64,000 nt of DNA from an uncultured Candidatus Melainabacteria bacterium (GTDB lineage Bacteria > Cyanobacteriota > Vampirovibrionia > Gastranaerophilales > Gastranaerophilaceae): contig CAKUUC010000005.1 of NCBI GenBank assembly GCA_934692625.1, positions 1-64,000 on the forward strand. The letters run 5' to 3'. The translations under genes and the position numbers were made by a program. The notes below the pieces were generated by a model. That model was not told where the DNA came from and searched no databases. It was given only the letters and a program-made list of their open reading frames with translations. Positions 17,553 through 26,102 of this stretch are shown piece by piece; position 1 is the stretch's first letter; every line of letters starts with the position of its first letter.

Positions 17553-19241
17553 TTATTCAACTAATTCTCTAATTTTTTTTGCGAGAGTATTTTTTCTTTC
17601 TGTATAAAATCTTCCAAAATTGTCAATTTCTAAAGATATTCCAGGTCTTATAAATGTTCGTTCATAAAATAGACGTTTTTGTTCATCGTTCATATCATTA
17701 ACGTAATCGTTTAAAGACATATCGCTTTTGCTGGCATTGCTTCTTCCTTCTAATAGGTGCAAGTTCGGTAGCCTATTACGATTACCTTTCCATTCTTTCC
17801 ACTCTTCAAACTTAATTGAAGTCGGTTTTCGATTATCATCACTAAAGCGTTCACATGGGTGTAAATGATCTTGTTCATATTTAAAACTTTTATTTAGCCA
17901 ATTATGGCTTAGATAATATAAAGCTTCTCCTGCAATATTACTACCTTTTTCAGAGTTCAAGATATCTTCAATTTTAGAGTCTGTAACTTTTAATTCATAT
18001 ATGCTATCAAGCATATCCATTGTTATTGAATAATCATATTCTTTGATTTTATTTTGTAGTTTTTTTAGTTTTCCTTTTGTTCCTGCTCGAAAATATGTAA
18101 ATAAAACTACTCTAATTAAATATTTTTGCATTGCTTTACTATTCTTTTCCCATTCGTGGCTTTTGTATAAAGAATAGACTATCGGTATCAACACTGTCCA
18201 GCTTCCCGAAAATCTTGAAATGTTAATTTTTGATTGTTCTAAAAATATTTTTAAATTTTTCAAAGCATTTTTTAGAGCGTTCCAATTATTTTTTAAATCT
18301 TCTGCTATCTGTTTATTAATAGTTGTTTTTTCAACATTGCCAAATAACATCAGTGCAGTACGAATAATAAAGTCTGTACTAAAGTCCTCAAAAGAATCTG
18401 TAAGAGTTTTACCAAATTCTCTTCTTGCACTTGGCCAATATGCCTCAAGTATAGACATAGTAATTTCAGAGGGCTTTAATGCCTTTCCTCCACTATTAAA
18501 ACGAACAAACATTTCAAGAGCATCTTCTTGTTGCATATTAAGAATTTCTGTATATCGAATCAATTTTTCATCATAAATTTTACTACATAATTTGTTTAAA
18601 ATATTTTGTGCATATTCTTGACTTTCAATAGGTATGTTTTGGACAATCTTATTAATTGCAATATTTCGAGTTTCTTTATTTTGAAATTCAGAATCCAAAA
18701 TTTTTCTAATTTCAAATTGTGAAGATGAAAGACTACCACATTTGTCACTAAATTTAATATCATATTTTTTGCTATTATATTCTTCAGTCGTTTCTTTATT
18801 ATTTAGTTCAATTACAAGCTTGGCAAGATTGCCACCTTTACTTCTTTTTCGTGCATGTTTTTCTCTGATATAGGCAGTTCCATATAAAGATAGATATATC
18901 GAGGTTAAACGTTGTTGACCGTCTAAAATTGCAGTATCTGATATCTTTGTATTGATACTGGATAATTCATAATTGTTATTATCTGCTTGTTTCCTGCTAT
19001 CAAAAATTACAGTTTTTAGAAAATTACAAAAATAAGTATCCCAAGTAATATTATCCTCGTTAACATTCCAAAATAAGAATGTAGCTATTGGATAATCTAA
19101 TAGTATAGAATCCCACAATTTTTCAATTTGTTCCATATTCCAAACATATTGCCGTTGAAAAGCTGGCATTACATATTTTCCATTGTCTATGTTTTGCATT
19201 GCTTCATATATGGAAATGCTATCATCTTTTAAGTTACTCAT
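17553..19241 (-). CDS. GmrSD-type DUF262/DUF1524 restriction protein
   Basis: The 562-residue protein carries both halves of the GmrSD type IV restriction family in one chain. The N-terminal DUF262 (ParB/Srx-like) domain shows PAFQRQYVW (26-34) and the catalytic-type DGQQRLT (107-113). The C-terminal DUF1524 HNH domain shows DHLHP (458-462), NRLPNLHLLEG and NASK, giving an H-N-H arrangement. Relatives cut modified phage DNA or act in other anti-phage systems; the substrate here is unknown. AGGAG lies 6 bases before the ATG. It is followed by two small genes in the same direction and lies beside tRNA-fMet, a frequent site for defence islands. Confidence 0.85.
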   Translation of the reverse strand: MSNLKDDSISIYEAMQNIDNGKYVMPAFQRQYVWNMEQIEKLWDSILLDYPIATFLFWNVNEDNITWDTYFCNFLKTVIFDSRKQADNNNYELSSINTKISDTAILDGQQRLTSIYLSLYGTAYIREKHARKRSKGGNLAKLVIELNNKETTEEYNSKKYDIKFSDKCGSLSSSQFEIRKILDSEFQNKETRNIAINKIVQNIPIESQEYAQNILNKLCSKIYDEKLIRYTEILNMQQEDALEMFVRFNSGGKALKPSEITMSILEAYWPSARREFGKTLTDSFEDFSTDFIIRTALMLFGNVEKTTINKQIAEDLKNNWNALKNALKNLKIFLEQSKINISRFSGSWTVLIPIVYSLYKSHEWEKNSKAMQKYLIRVVLFTYFRAGTKGKLKKLQNKIKEYDYSITMDMLDSIYELKVTDSKIEDILNSEKGSNIAGEALYYLSHNWLNKSFKYEQDHLHPCERFSDDNRKPTSIKFEEWKEWKGNRNRLPNLHLLEGRSNASKSDMSLNDYVNDMNDEQKRLFYERTFIRPGISLEIDNFGRFYTERKNTLAKKIRELVE

Positions 19242-19411
19242 TTACTCTCCTGTTACTACTGTAGAACCCTGTTAGTAACTAAATAATAATAAAATTGAAA
19301 TCCATTTGCAAATACTTAAAGTTTGTTTAAATAAAAAAGTACTTGATTTTTATTTTTTACGGAGCATAATATAGATGTTGAGTGTATTTGCTCGACATAC
19401 AAATTTAATAT

Positions 19412-19488
<77 letters not shown>

Positions 19489-19496
19489 ATTACAGA

Positions 19497-19548
19497 GGAT
19501 TTAGTTAAGTATCGTGTCCATTATGTGTCCACTAACTAAATCCTTTTA
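19497..19548 (+). terminator. Hairpin after tRNA-fMet with embedded GTGTCCA direct repeats
   Basis: GGATTTAGTTA (19497-19507) can pair with TAACTAAATCC (19531-19541), followed by TTTTATT, so it may end the tRNA transcript. The 23-base loop contains GTGTCCATTATGTGTCCAC, two direct copies of GTGTCCA, which resemble integrase arm sites. Confidence 0.55.
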
Positions 19549-19584
19549 TTATGCATCGAATCCTAATTATATAAATTAAGTTTA
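19515..19584 (+). repeat. att-like site A: GTGTCCA boxes plus remnant of an integrase 3' end
   Basis: TGTCCATTATGTGTCCACT (19515-19533) recurs with one change at 40462-40480. Bases 19559-19584 match 24 of 26 bases of the 3' end of the intact integrase gene (22837-22862), and on the minus strand read as its terminal residues KLNLYN-stop. The copy lies next to tRNA-fMet, as expected for one end of an integrated element. The interval 19585-19775 shows no intact gene; a short plus-strand stretch near 19633-19750 reads without function. Confidence 0.6.
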
Positions 19585-19775
19585 ATATTATTCGATAACT
19601 GCAAGACATATAATATATAGCAAAAATAAAGGAAATTAATCAAGGAATTAGAAAAGCAGATGAACCTTATAAAACATTAAGCCTGTTTAACTATACGAAG
19701 ATTCAAATAACAAAGAATGAATGTTTTATGTACATAATCTTAGCAGAATTGTAAAGATTGGAAGCAGTTTATAAA

Positions 19776-19804
19776 TAGACATTTTATTTGTTTTATGTTA
19801 TAAT
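19776..19804 (+). promoter_or_regulatory. Predicted sigma-70-type promoter for the sce7726 cassette
   Basis: A TAGACA -35 box (19776-19781; one change from TTGACA) and a perfect TATAAT -10 box (19799-19804) are 17 bases apart. Transcription would begin near 19811, about 36 bases before the first ATG of the cassette. Confidence 0.65.
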
Positions 19805-19846
19805 AATACGGTTAAAAGCTAGTATTTACGGTATCTGTCAAAACAT

Positions 19847-20704
19847 ATGAACAACCTAAAAAACAATATATTGCTAAATAGAGTGTTTTCAAAAAACACA
19901 TTAAGGTCGTTACTTAACAAACCAAATGAAAGTAATGCATTTTATGCAGTAATAACAAGGTATATCCAAGAACCAAATAATAAGACAAATGGGCAATTAC
20001 TTAATGAAATTTATCATAAACTTAAAACTGATTATAGAAATGAATATTATTATAAAAACACATTACTTAATACGCTATTATTTAAAAAACACAATCCATA
20101 TAAAACAACAGCCTTAACAGAAATCCCTGTTTCAAAATCTAAAGCCGATTTTATCCTTATTAATGGTAAAGCTGTTGTTTATGAAATAAAAACAGAATTA
20201 GACAATTTTGAAAGACTAAGTTCTCAGCTTGATAATTATTATAAAGCTTTTGATCATGTTTGCGTTGTAACAAGTGAAAATAATTTAGCAAATTTAGAAA
20301 AAAGAATTGTTAATGGTAATATTGGAATATACAAAATAACTAAACGTGGAGCATTATCTATTTTAAGAGACCCCATTGCAGATAGGACCCATTTGAGACA
20401 TGAAACAATGTTTAAAGTTCTTAGGAAATATGAATATGAAAATATAATATTAGATTATTATAAATATCTTCCACAAGTTTCTCAATTTCAATATTATAAA
20501 GAATGTAAAAAACTTTTTAATAACATTGAAATAAATATTGCTTATGAAAAATTTAGGTTAGAACTAAAAAAACGTTGCAAAATAAATATAGATTTTGTTT
20601 CATCAATCCCTGATGAAATTAAAAGTGTTGTGTACTTTTCAAGCTTAAAAGATAATGAATTTGAAAATTTGAATATCTTTTTAGAAAAAAAATATAGGGG
20701 GTAA
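19847..20704 (+). CDS. sce7726 family protein, PD-(D/E)xK nuclease-like
   Basis: The 285-residue protein matches what I know of the sce7726 family: NTLLNTLLFKKHN, then the block TTALTEIPVSKSKADFILIN and YEIKTELDNFERLSSQLDNY. Asp101, Glu113 and Lys115 in ADFILINGKAVVYEIK form a PD-(D/E)xK nuclease-type active site. The family occurs beside sce7725 genes in many bacteria and is suspected of phage defence, but its biochemistry is not established to my knowledge. A sigma-70-type promoter lies upstream; no clear ribosome-binding site precedes the ATG. It is the first of three tightly packed genes. Its base composition is as AT-rich as its surroundings. Confidence 0.85.
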   Translation: MNNLKNNILLNRVFSKNTLRSLLNKPNESNAFYAVITRYIQEPNNKTNGQLLNEIYHKLKTDYRNEYYYKNTLLNTLLFKKHNPYKTTALTEIPVSKSKADFILINGKAVVYEIKTELDNFERLSSQLDNYYKAFDHVCVVTSENNLANLEKRIVNGNIGIYKITKRGALSILRDPIADRTHLRHETMFKVLRKYEYENIILDYYKYLPQVSQFQYYKECKKLFNNIEINIAYEKFRLELKKRCKINIDFVSSIPDEIKSVVYFSSLKDNEFENLNIFLEKKYRG

Positions 20705-20706
20705 AT

Positions 20707-21633
20707 ATGTATTTTCCTTATCTACGTGGACGTCAATTTGAATTAATTGCATTGAGAGAATTACTTGATAAAGATTTAATTAACGAACATATCTTCCCTA
20801 TTATTGAACCTGTAAAATTATCTAGTACTTTAACAAAAACATTAACTCTATACAAAGAGAAAAACGCTAATATCTCAGTAATTTACAATCCAAGTGTAGG
20901 GAGTTTAGATAATGAACAATTAACTGCTAAAACTGAAAATGCGGTTTGTAATAACTTAAATGATCTAGTAGCTACCCCTCCGATATTAAAAGCTTATCAC
21001 TTAAGTAAGAATTTGCCTAGTATTGAAACTGATTTACAAAATATAATTCTAATAGCAAATAATAGAGATACTAGTACATACTATAACGATATTTATACTG
21101 TTGGGAGAGAACCTAAATATACTCTTATGCTTGATGAGTCTGATTTCAGAAGAAATATTAGAAATAAAAATAGGGTATTATTATCTGATAATTTTATAAA
21201 AAAGACTAAAAATGCAGATTATAATAATGGAGAAGAATTTTATACTCGAGACCATTTATATTATAAAGAAGACGGTTATGTTGGTTTTGCGGATTATTCC
21301 GTTGTTGGTAACGATTATACAGAATCCGGTTTCGCCCCTTATGCAGTAGCCATACATATTGTTTATTTTGATGAAGATATGACAATGAAAATATATCATT
21401 TTATATCAGATTCAAATGAGGATTATTCTGATACAACAGGAAAATTTAGTGAAGCTTTGGAAAAACTAATTAAGTGGAATAATGAAAAACAATTAAATAC
21501 ATATGCAATGAAAGAATTTCAGAGACTATATGATGAGCAATCATATCCTGGCTTGGGAACTGTAAAAAAATTATCAATCATGCATCATATAGAATTAGTA
21601 AGTGACTTTCTAGCTCATCAACAGGAAGTATAA
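20707..21633 (+). CDS. sce7725 family protein
   Basis: The 308-residue protein is recognised by its conserved start MYFPYLRGRQFELIALREL and the IFPIIEPVKLSSTL segment that follows. Later blocks include YTLMLDESDF, EDGYVGFADYSVVGNDY and the histidine-containing AVAIHIVYFDEDM. The role is unknown; members sit next to sce7726 nuclease-like genes. GGGGG lies 5 bases before the ATG, inside the end of the previous gene, and only 2 bases separate the two coding regions, so translation is coupled. It probably forms a complex with its neighbours. Confidence 0.88.
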   Translation: MYFPYLRGRQFELIALRELLDKDLINEHIFPIIEPVKLSSTLTKTLTLYKEKNANISVIYNPSVGSLDNEQLTAKTENAVCNNLNDLVATPPILKAYHLSKNLPSIETDLQNIILIANNRDTSTYYNDIYTVGREPKYTLMLDESDFRRNIRNKNRVLLSDNFIKKTKNADYNNGEEFYTRDHLYYKEDGYVGFADYSVVGNDYTESGFAPYAVAIHIVYFDEDMTMKIYHFISDSNEDYSDTTGKFSEALEKLIKWNNEKQLNTYAMKEFQRLYDEQSYPGLGTVKKLSIMHHIELVSDFLAHQQEV

Positions 21634-21636
21634 TAA

Positions 21637-22752
21637 ATGAAATTTTGTAGTGAATGTTTTAATGATACTGAGATAAAAGGAATTATCGATAACATAAATA
21701 ATGAAGACATCTGTGAAGTCCTGAATAAAAGATCTACACACATTTATGATACAACAAAACACACAGCTCTAAAAGAATATTTTGATGAATTGCTTAGTAT
21801 TTATACTCCAATTTCTGAATTAGTACAAAATATAGATAAAGATAAAACTGTAAAAGTAAAATATGATTTGCTAAATAATGAGTGGGACATATTTAGTAAT
21901 AATTGTCGACATTCTGATGTGTATAATATTTTGAAAAGTATATGTCCAGAAAAGTATGAAGAAACTCCAGAATTATTTAATGATGACGTTATTATTCCAG
22001 AATTATATGACGATAAGTATAAGTTGGAACATTCTTTGCTACAAAATTATACTTGGGAAGATTTTACAAACAGTATAAAATGTTATAATCGTTTTCATTC
22101 TCATCATTTAAAACTGGATATTTTAAAAAAAGCCTGTCTTGCTTCAACAAAGAAATACAAAAAAGGTGAGAAGTTTTATAGAGGAAGAATTTCATCTTTA
22201 GAAGGCTTACCTGCAAAAGATATGAGTGCTCCACCCATTGAAAAAACAATAGATGGACGTGTAAATTCAGCTGGCATTAGATGTTTGTATTTGGCTAATA
22301 ATGTTAATACAACTATAAATGAAGTAAGAGCTGGGATATTTGATTATATTACGATTGGGACATTTGAACTCAAAGAAGATATAATTGTTGTAGATTTCCG
22401 AAAAATAAATAAAATTAGTCCATTTATATTTGCATTAAATGGTTTAGATTTGACAGAGTATGCACTAAATAAACCATTCTTAAATAAAATAAATGATGAA
22501 ATGGGGAAAGCTGTTAGAAAAAGTGATTCCAAACTCGATTATATTCCAACCCAATATATTTGTGATTATATAAAATCTATAACTTTAGAAATAGAAAATT
22601 TACCTGCAAAATTTATGGGCATAGAGTATAATAGTACACTTTGTAAAGATGGCTATAACTTAGCTATTTTTAATCCAGAATTATTTGAATGTATAGATAC
22701 GAAAATTTATCAAGTACAATCTCTTGAATACAATACAAATGAAGTAATGTAA
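21637..22752 (+). CDS. RES-domain protein with HEPN/RES N-terminal domain (candidate NAD-consuming effector)
   Basis: The 371-residue protein begins with a Cys-containing helical domain (CSECFND, then KEYFDELLSIYTPISEL, residues 1-70) like the HEPN/RES N-terminal domain. The C-terminal RES domain has FYRGR (180-184), DGRVNSAGIRCLYLA (206-220) and Glu229 in NTTINEVRAG, giving the Arg and Glu expected in the active site. RES toxins of RES-Xre pairs degrade NAD+. Here no Xre antitoxin is adjacent; the partners are sce7725 and sce7726. AGGAAG precedes the ATG and only 3 bases separate it from sce7725. I infer the effector of an abortive-infection-type defence cassette. Confidence 0.8.
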   Translation: MKFCSECFNDTEIKGIIDNINNEDICEVLNKRSTHIYDTTKHTALKEYFDELLSIYTPISELVQNIDKDKTVKVKYDLLNNEWDIFSNNCRHSDVYNILKSICPEKYEETPELFNDDVIIPELYDDKYKLEHSLLQNYTWEDFTNSIKCYNRFHSHHLKLDILKKACLASTKKYKKGEKFYRGRISSLEGLPAKDMSAPPIEKTIDGRVNSAGIRCLYLANNVNTTINEVRAGIFDYITIGTFELKEDIIVVDFRKINKISPFIFALNGLDLTEYALNKPFLNKINDEMGKAVRKSDSKLDYIPTQYICDYIKSITLEIENLPAKFMGIEYNSTLCKDGYNLAIFNPELFECIDTKIYQVQSLEYNTNEVM

Positions 22753-22836
22753 ATCTTTAAACAGAACATTTCACAATTCGTGAATATAACTAATTGTAAA
22801 GTTAAGTATCATATTTAATTAGTGTTAACATACTAA

Positions 22837-22862
22837 AATCCTAGTCATATAAATTAAGTTTA
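22837..22862 (+). repeat. att-like site B at the 3' end of the intact integrase
   Basis: This 26-base stretch, covering the integrase stop codon and last codons, matches site A (19559-19584) in 24 positions and site C (from 40496) in the first 22 positions with a few changes. AGTTAAGTATC also occurs just upstream of both A (19503) and B (22800). Confidence 0.55.
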
Positions 22863-23848
22863 CTCAATGCATCTATCTTTGCTCCTTTTGTAGAGTGAAC
22901 ATATCTCATTGTAGTTTTAACATCTGAGTGTGCTAATATTTCTTTAATGACATTCACTGGGACATTTGCTTTCGCTAATCTAGTACCTACGGTGTGTCTT
23001 AGATCGTGAAATCTAAAGTTCTCAATTTTAGCTTCTTTCAGTGCAGTATGCCATGCTTTTTTAATATCAGTATATGGTTTACCTGTGTTAGGATTTACAA
23101 ATAAATAACCAACTCTTTCTGCTTCAGGAGTTTTATTAAACAAATCCATTAAATTTTGATTTATGGGAAGCATTATATGTTTATTTCCTTTATTTTCTAA
23201 TACTTCAATAAAATTGAAATCAAAGTTAATCTGTTCCCATCTCAACTCTAATACGTTTGTTTTTCTCAATCCCGTATTCAATGCTACAATAACTATATCT
23301 TTTAAATAATCTGGCAATACCGCCATTAATCTTTTTTCTTCCTCTTCCGTCAGATATCTAACACTATGATTCTGAAGAGGAAACTTCCTTACCAATTTGC
23401 AAGGGTTTTTCAGTAGATAGTTGTTATTTACAGCCATTTTAAATGTAGTTGACAATTGTTCTAAGTACCTGTTTACTGTTGCTTTAGATCTTCCTTCCTC
23501 TAATAAAAATTTCTTAAAATCTTCAATCATTTTAGGTGTTATATCTTTTATTAAAGTAGATTCTCCAAAATATTTTTTTATAACTTTTGCTCTACATTTA
23601 TCTGTGGCATAACTTTTCTTATTAGTTTCGGAATATTCTAAAAATATTTTTGTTAGTTTAAATAGTGTTACTTTTTCAAGTTCTTTAGGTATTACTCCAT
23701 TCTGTTGTTGCTGAATTTTATACCTAAACCCATCTTCAATAAGCTTTGCTTCTTTCATAGATTTGGCACCATTACATAAAAAATGGTGCCGTTCACCATT
23801 GATTTGAAAGCGACAGTAATACTTTTCATTCTTTTTAGACACACTCAT
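22841..23848 (-). CDS. Tyrosine site-specific integrase
   Basis: The 335-residue phage-type integrase has an N-terminal arm-binding domain with a Zn-free YYCRFQINGER strand, a SAM-like core-binding domain (60-155) and a catalytic domain with Arg195 (NTGLRKTNVLEL), His281 and Arg284 (FHDLRHT), His307 (AHSDVKTT) and nucleophile Tyr316 (MRYVHST). All catalytic residues are intact, so it should be active. An excisionase-like protein is encoded just upstream in the same direction. The 3' end of the gene is itself part of the repeated att-like sequence, which is common in elements that regenerate their integrase end on insertion. Confidence 0.93.
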   Translation of the reverse strand: MSVSKKNEKYYCRFQINGERHHFLCNGAKSMKEAKLIEDGFRYKIQQQQNGVIPKELEKVTLFKLTKIFLEYSETNKKSYATDKCRAKVIKKYFGESTLIKDITPKMIEDFKKFLLEEGRSKATVNRYLEQLSTTFKMAVNNNYLLKNPCKLVRKFPLQNHSVRYLTEEEEKRLMAVLPDYLKDIVIVALNTGLRKTNVLELRWEQINFDFNFIEVLENKGNKHIMLPINQNLMDLFNKTPEAERVGYLFVNPNTGKPYTDIKKAWHTALKEAKIENFRFHDLRHTVGTRLAKANVPVNVIKEILAHSDVKTTMRYVHSTKGAKIDALSKLNLYD

Positions 23849-23865
23849 TAAGCTAAACTCTCCCT

Positions 23866-24039
23866 TTATACCTGACTAGCCACCCATTCATTAAACTTGT
23901 TTACTAATACAAATACCGAACCACCAATTTTGAAAAAGCAACCTGCTGGAATAAGTCCATTACGTTTCCAGGTTCTAATTGTACTTTCAGGTTTTTTTAA
24001 ATTTTTAGCTAATTCTTTAATTGTAATCAAATTATCCAT
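23866..24039 (-). CDS. Excisionase-like small HTH protein
   Basis: The 57-residue protein has a MerR/excisionase-type winged helix: NLITIKELAKNLKKPESTIR, then WKRNGLIPAGCFFKIGG and a C-terminal VLVNKFNEWV. Such proteins bind att arms and direct excision. It is 17 bases upstream of the integrase gene in the same direction; GAGGTAAAG lies right before the ATG. It is too short for most gene finders, but its codon usage and context make it convincing. Confidence 0.8.
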   Translation of the reverse strand: MDNLITIKELAKNLKKPESTIRTWKRNGLIPAGCFFKIGGSVFVLVNKFNEWVASQV

Positions 24040-24121
24040 CTTTACCTCTTCCTTATTTTTGTCTAATACATAGAAAGAATTTATCTCTCTACTATATTCT
24101 ACTGGAGATTTTTGTTGAACT

Positions 24122-24730
24122 TCAGTTTTGATAAAATTTAGCCAGTTTATAAAAAGAAGTTGGTTTTAGGTTCAATTGTTTCATTGCTTCTCTGGCTGTA
24201 ATAGCACCAGACTTCCAGACTTTGTAAACATTATCCCAATTCTCTGGGTACTCAATTGGAGGTTTACCTAGTCGTTTACCTTTTTCTTTAGCTAGTTTAA
24301 TGCCTTCGGCTTGTCTTTGTTTTATAAAAGCACGTTCCTGTTCGGCGACATAGCTTAATAGTTGCAACACGATATCTGAAATTACCTCACCTATTAAACC
24401 TTCTGTTCTTGTAGTATCTAAAACAGGCATATCAAGAACTTTAATGTTAGCTTTTATTTCTCTAGTAATTTCACGCCATTCTTCACAAATCTGCTTGTAA
24501 TTACGTCCTAACCTGTCTATAGATTTGATTACAAGAATGTCGCCCTCTCTTAATTGAACTTTTAGTGCTTGGTATTGTGGTCGGTCAAAATTTTTACCGG
24601 AACATTTATCCACAAAAATATCTCGTTCATTTATTCCAAGTTCCAACATTGCTTCTAATTGTCTATCTTCTTTTTGGTCGGTTGAAGATACTCGACAATA
24701 ACCAAATGTTTTAGAATTAATATTCGCCAT
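24122..24730 (-). CDS. Serine recombinase (resolvase/invertase family)
   Basis: The 202-residue protein shows the catalytic serine in FGYCRVSSTDQKEDRQL (residues about 9-25), the DRLGRNY motif (near 75), the E-helix GLIGEVISDIVLQLLSYVAEQER and a C-terminal HTH of the Pin/Hin type (TAREAMKQLNLKPTSFYKLA). I prefer the second ATG (24730), because AGGAAG lies 6 bases before it and directly abuts the first ATG. Boxes of TTCGTAA/TTACGAA lie just upstream and are its likely recombination site. It may resolve or invert part of the element. Confidence 0.9.
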   Translation of the reverse strand: MANINSKTFGYCRVSSTDQKEDRQLEAMLELGINERDIFVDKCSGKNFDRPQYQALKVQLREGDILVIKSIDRLGRNYKQICEEWREITREIKANIKVLDMPVLDTTRTEGLIGEVISDIVLQLLSYVAEQERAFIKQRQAEGIKLAKEKGKRLGKPPIEYPENWDNVYKVWKSGAITAREAMKQLNLKPTSFYKLAKFYQN

Positions 24731-24774
24731 ATTCATCTTCCTGCTTGAGTTTTAGCATCTACAGTCTAACGCGC

Positions 24775-24887
24775 CATTCGTAAAAGTCAAGATTTTGGGT
24801 GAACATTCGTAAAGTGTAAGTTGGAAGATTTACGAACGGAATTTCAGGCAAAAAATAACTGTTCGTTTGAGCGTACTCTTACGAACG
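24775..24887 (+). repeat. Candidate res site of the serine recombinase
   Basis: Four related boxes lie upstream of the recombinase: CATTCGTAAA at 24775-24784 and 24804-24813, and the inverse TTTACGAACG at 24829-24838 and CTTACGAACG at 24878-24887. A further partial GTTCGT occurs at 24861. Two direct and two inverted copies within 113 bases are what a resolvase or invertase site would look like. Confidence 0.5.
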
Positions 24888-24957
24888 CAAAATCAACTTC
24901 GAAAATTGTTAGTGAATTTTTTAATTAAAATATACAAACAAGATTTGAGGTACCAAA

Positions 24958-25088
24958 TGAACGATAAAATTATTTCTTTAGAAATCAAACTAGAAGAAAA
25001 ACGACAGGAAATAGAGTTGCAGAAAATTGAGTACCTAAAACTTGTTGAAGAAATCCAAAATCAAAAAAGACTTGATACTTTTACTTAA
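24958..25088 (+). CDS. Small coiled-coil protein (about 43 residues)
   Basis: From the ATG at 24958 the reading frame gives 43 residues, mostly one charged heptad-type helix (KIISLEIKLEEKRQEIELQK). GAGG lies 7 bases before this ATG; longer in-frame starts at 24867 overlap the recombinase box region. No family is recognised. It could be a small accessory of the element or not expressed. Confidence 0.35.
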
Positions 25089-25127
25089 CATATACATATC
25101 ACTGTGCAAATATCATGAAATGGCACC

Positions 25128-25165
25128 GGGAGAGGTTTACTAGGGAGGCTCTCCTGTTTTTTTAT
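25128..25165 (+). terminator. Rho-independent terminator
   Basis: GGAGAG (25129-25134) pairs with CTCTCC (25149-25154) and is followed by TGTTTTTTTATTTC. It separates the small coiled-coil frame from the mini-integrase. Confidence 0.6.
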
Positions 25166-25221
25166 TTCAAATTTTTGCGTAATAATCCTTGTATCGGTAT
25201 AAAGTAAAAAGGAGTTAAAAA

Positions 25222-25763
25222 ATGGAATTTGTTGAACCAATAAGAGATAAACGTAAAATTGAATTGGTTAAAGTAATTCTTAAAGAGAATGGTTTTAGAG
25301 ATTACAAGCTTTTTCTGATGGGAATAAATAGCGGATTAAGGATTTCTGATATTTTAAAACTAAAAGTATCCGATGTACGTGGCAAGCGATATATTGAAGT
25401 CAAAGAGCAGAAAACAGGCAAGTATCGCAAATTTCCGATTACAGAATCATTTAAAGCTCCGTTAAAAGAATACATAACCGAAAAATCTTCTGATGAGTGG
25501 TTATTTTGCTCTCAAAGAGGTGAAAACGCTATAACAAGGGTTCAAGCCGAATTATTAGCCAAGCTTGTGAAAAAGCAGGAATAACTGCAAGAATCGGTAC
25601 GCACACGTTAAGAAAAACTTTCGGATATCATTTTTACAAAGAGAAAAAAGACATCGTACTTTTGCAAAGTATTCTAAATCATTCATCACCATCTGTAACT
25701 TTAAGATACATTGGAATTAATCAGGACATAATTGACAAAAATTTAAACAGCTTCAAGCTGTAA
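25222..25763 (+). pseudogene. Frameshifted mini tyrosine recombinase
   Basis: Frame 1 gives 120 residues starting MEFVEPIRDKRKIELVK with GINSGLRISDILKLKVSDVR (arm-lacking catalytic start, Arg included) and stops at 25584. The reading continues in another frame from about 25552: QACEKAGITARIGTHTLRKT, GYHFYKEKKDIVLLQSIL, NHSSPSVTLRYIGINQ, which holds the HxLRK, H and Tyr motifs. A one-base change near 25545-25555 therefore splits an otherwise complete recombinase of about 180 residues. It resembles the intact small recombinase at 56843-57403. AAAAGGAG precedes the ATG. A programmed frameshift is possible but I see no slippery site. Confidence 0.8.
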
Positions 25764-25808
25764 CTAAGAGAGGCTCTATATTTTAGCCTACTTTTTCTAT
25801 CCTCAATA

Positions 25809-26085
25809 TGTTACCAAACATGTAACAGAATTTCTATTGTGTTACGAGTTATGTAACATATTGGTTTTCGTATGACAGATTTTTAATAAACAAAAAATAC
25901 AGGCTCTTGAACTTGATTAAAAAGTATATATTATAAATATAAAATCTTTACAAATATCCTCCATTTGTAACAGTTTTTCAAAAATCATTCAAGTTTTCAA
26001 AAAAAATGACGTTATATATAGTAGTAGTCTATGACTATAAGGTATAATTATGCCTTTTTATGTAACACAATAGAAATTGTGTTAC
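25809..26085 (+). promoter_or_regulatory. Cluster of TGTAAC/GTTACA boxes before the giant gene
   Basis: A perfect palindrome GTAACACAAT-AGAA-ATTGTGTTAC lies at 26062-26085, 17 bases before the giant gene start. A near copy lies at 25820-25843 (GTAACAGAAT, then ATTGTGTTAC), and further TGTTAC or TGTAAC boxes occur at 25809, 25853 and 25970. These look like operator or iteron sites of a dimeric protein. In the rest of 25764-26102 I see only AT-rich sequence. Confidence 0.5.
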
Positions 26086-26102
26086 ATCCATACAGGTAGC
26101 AG

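Noticed and set aside
19585..19775. Possible small gene upstream of the sce7726 promoter
   Set aside because: The plus-strand stretch has no start codon with a ribosome-binding site and resembles decayed sequence.
25545..25584. Programmed frameshift in the mini-integrase
   Set aside because: No slippery heptamer with a downstream stem or stimulatory Shine-Dalgarno was seen; simple mutation explains it.
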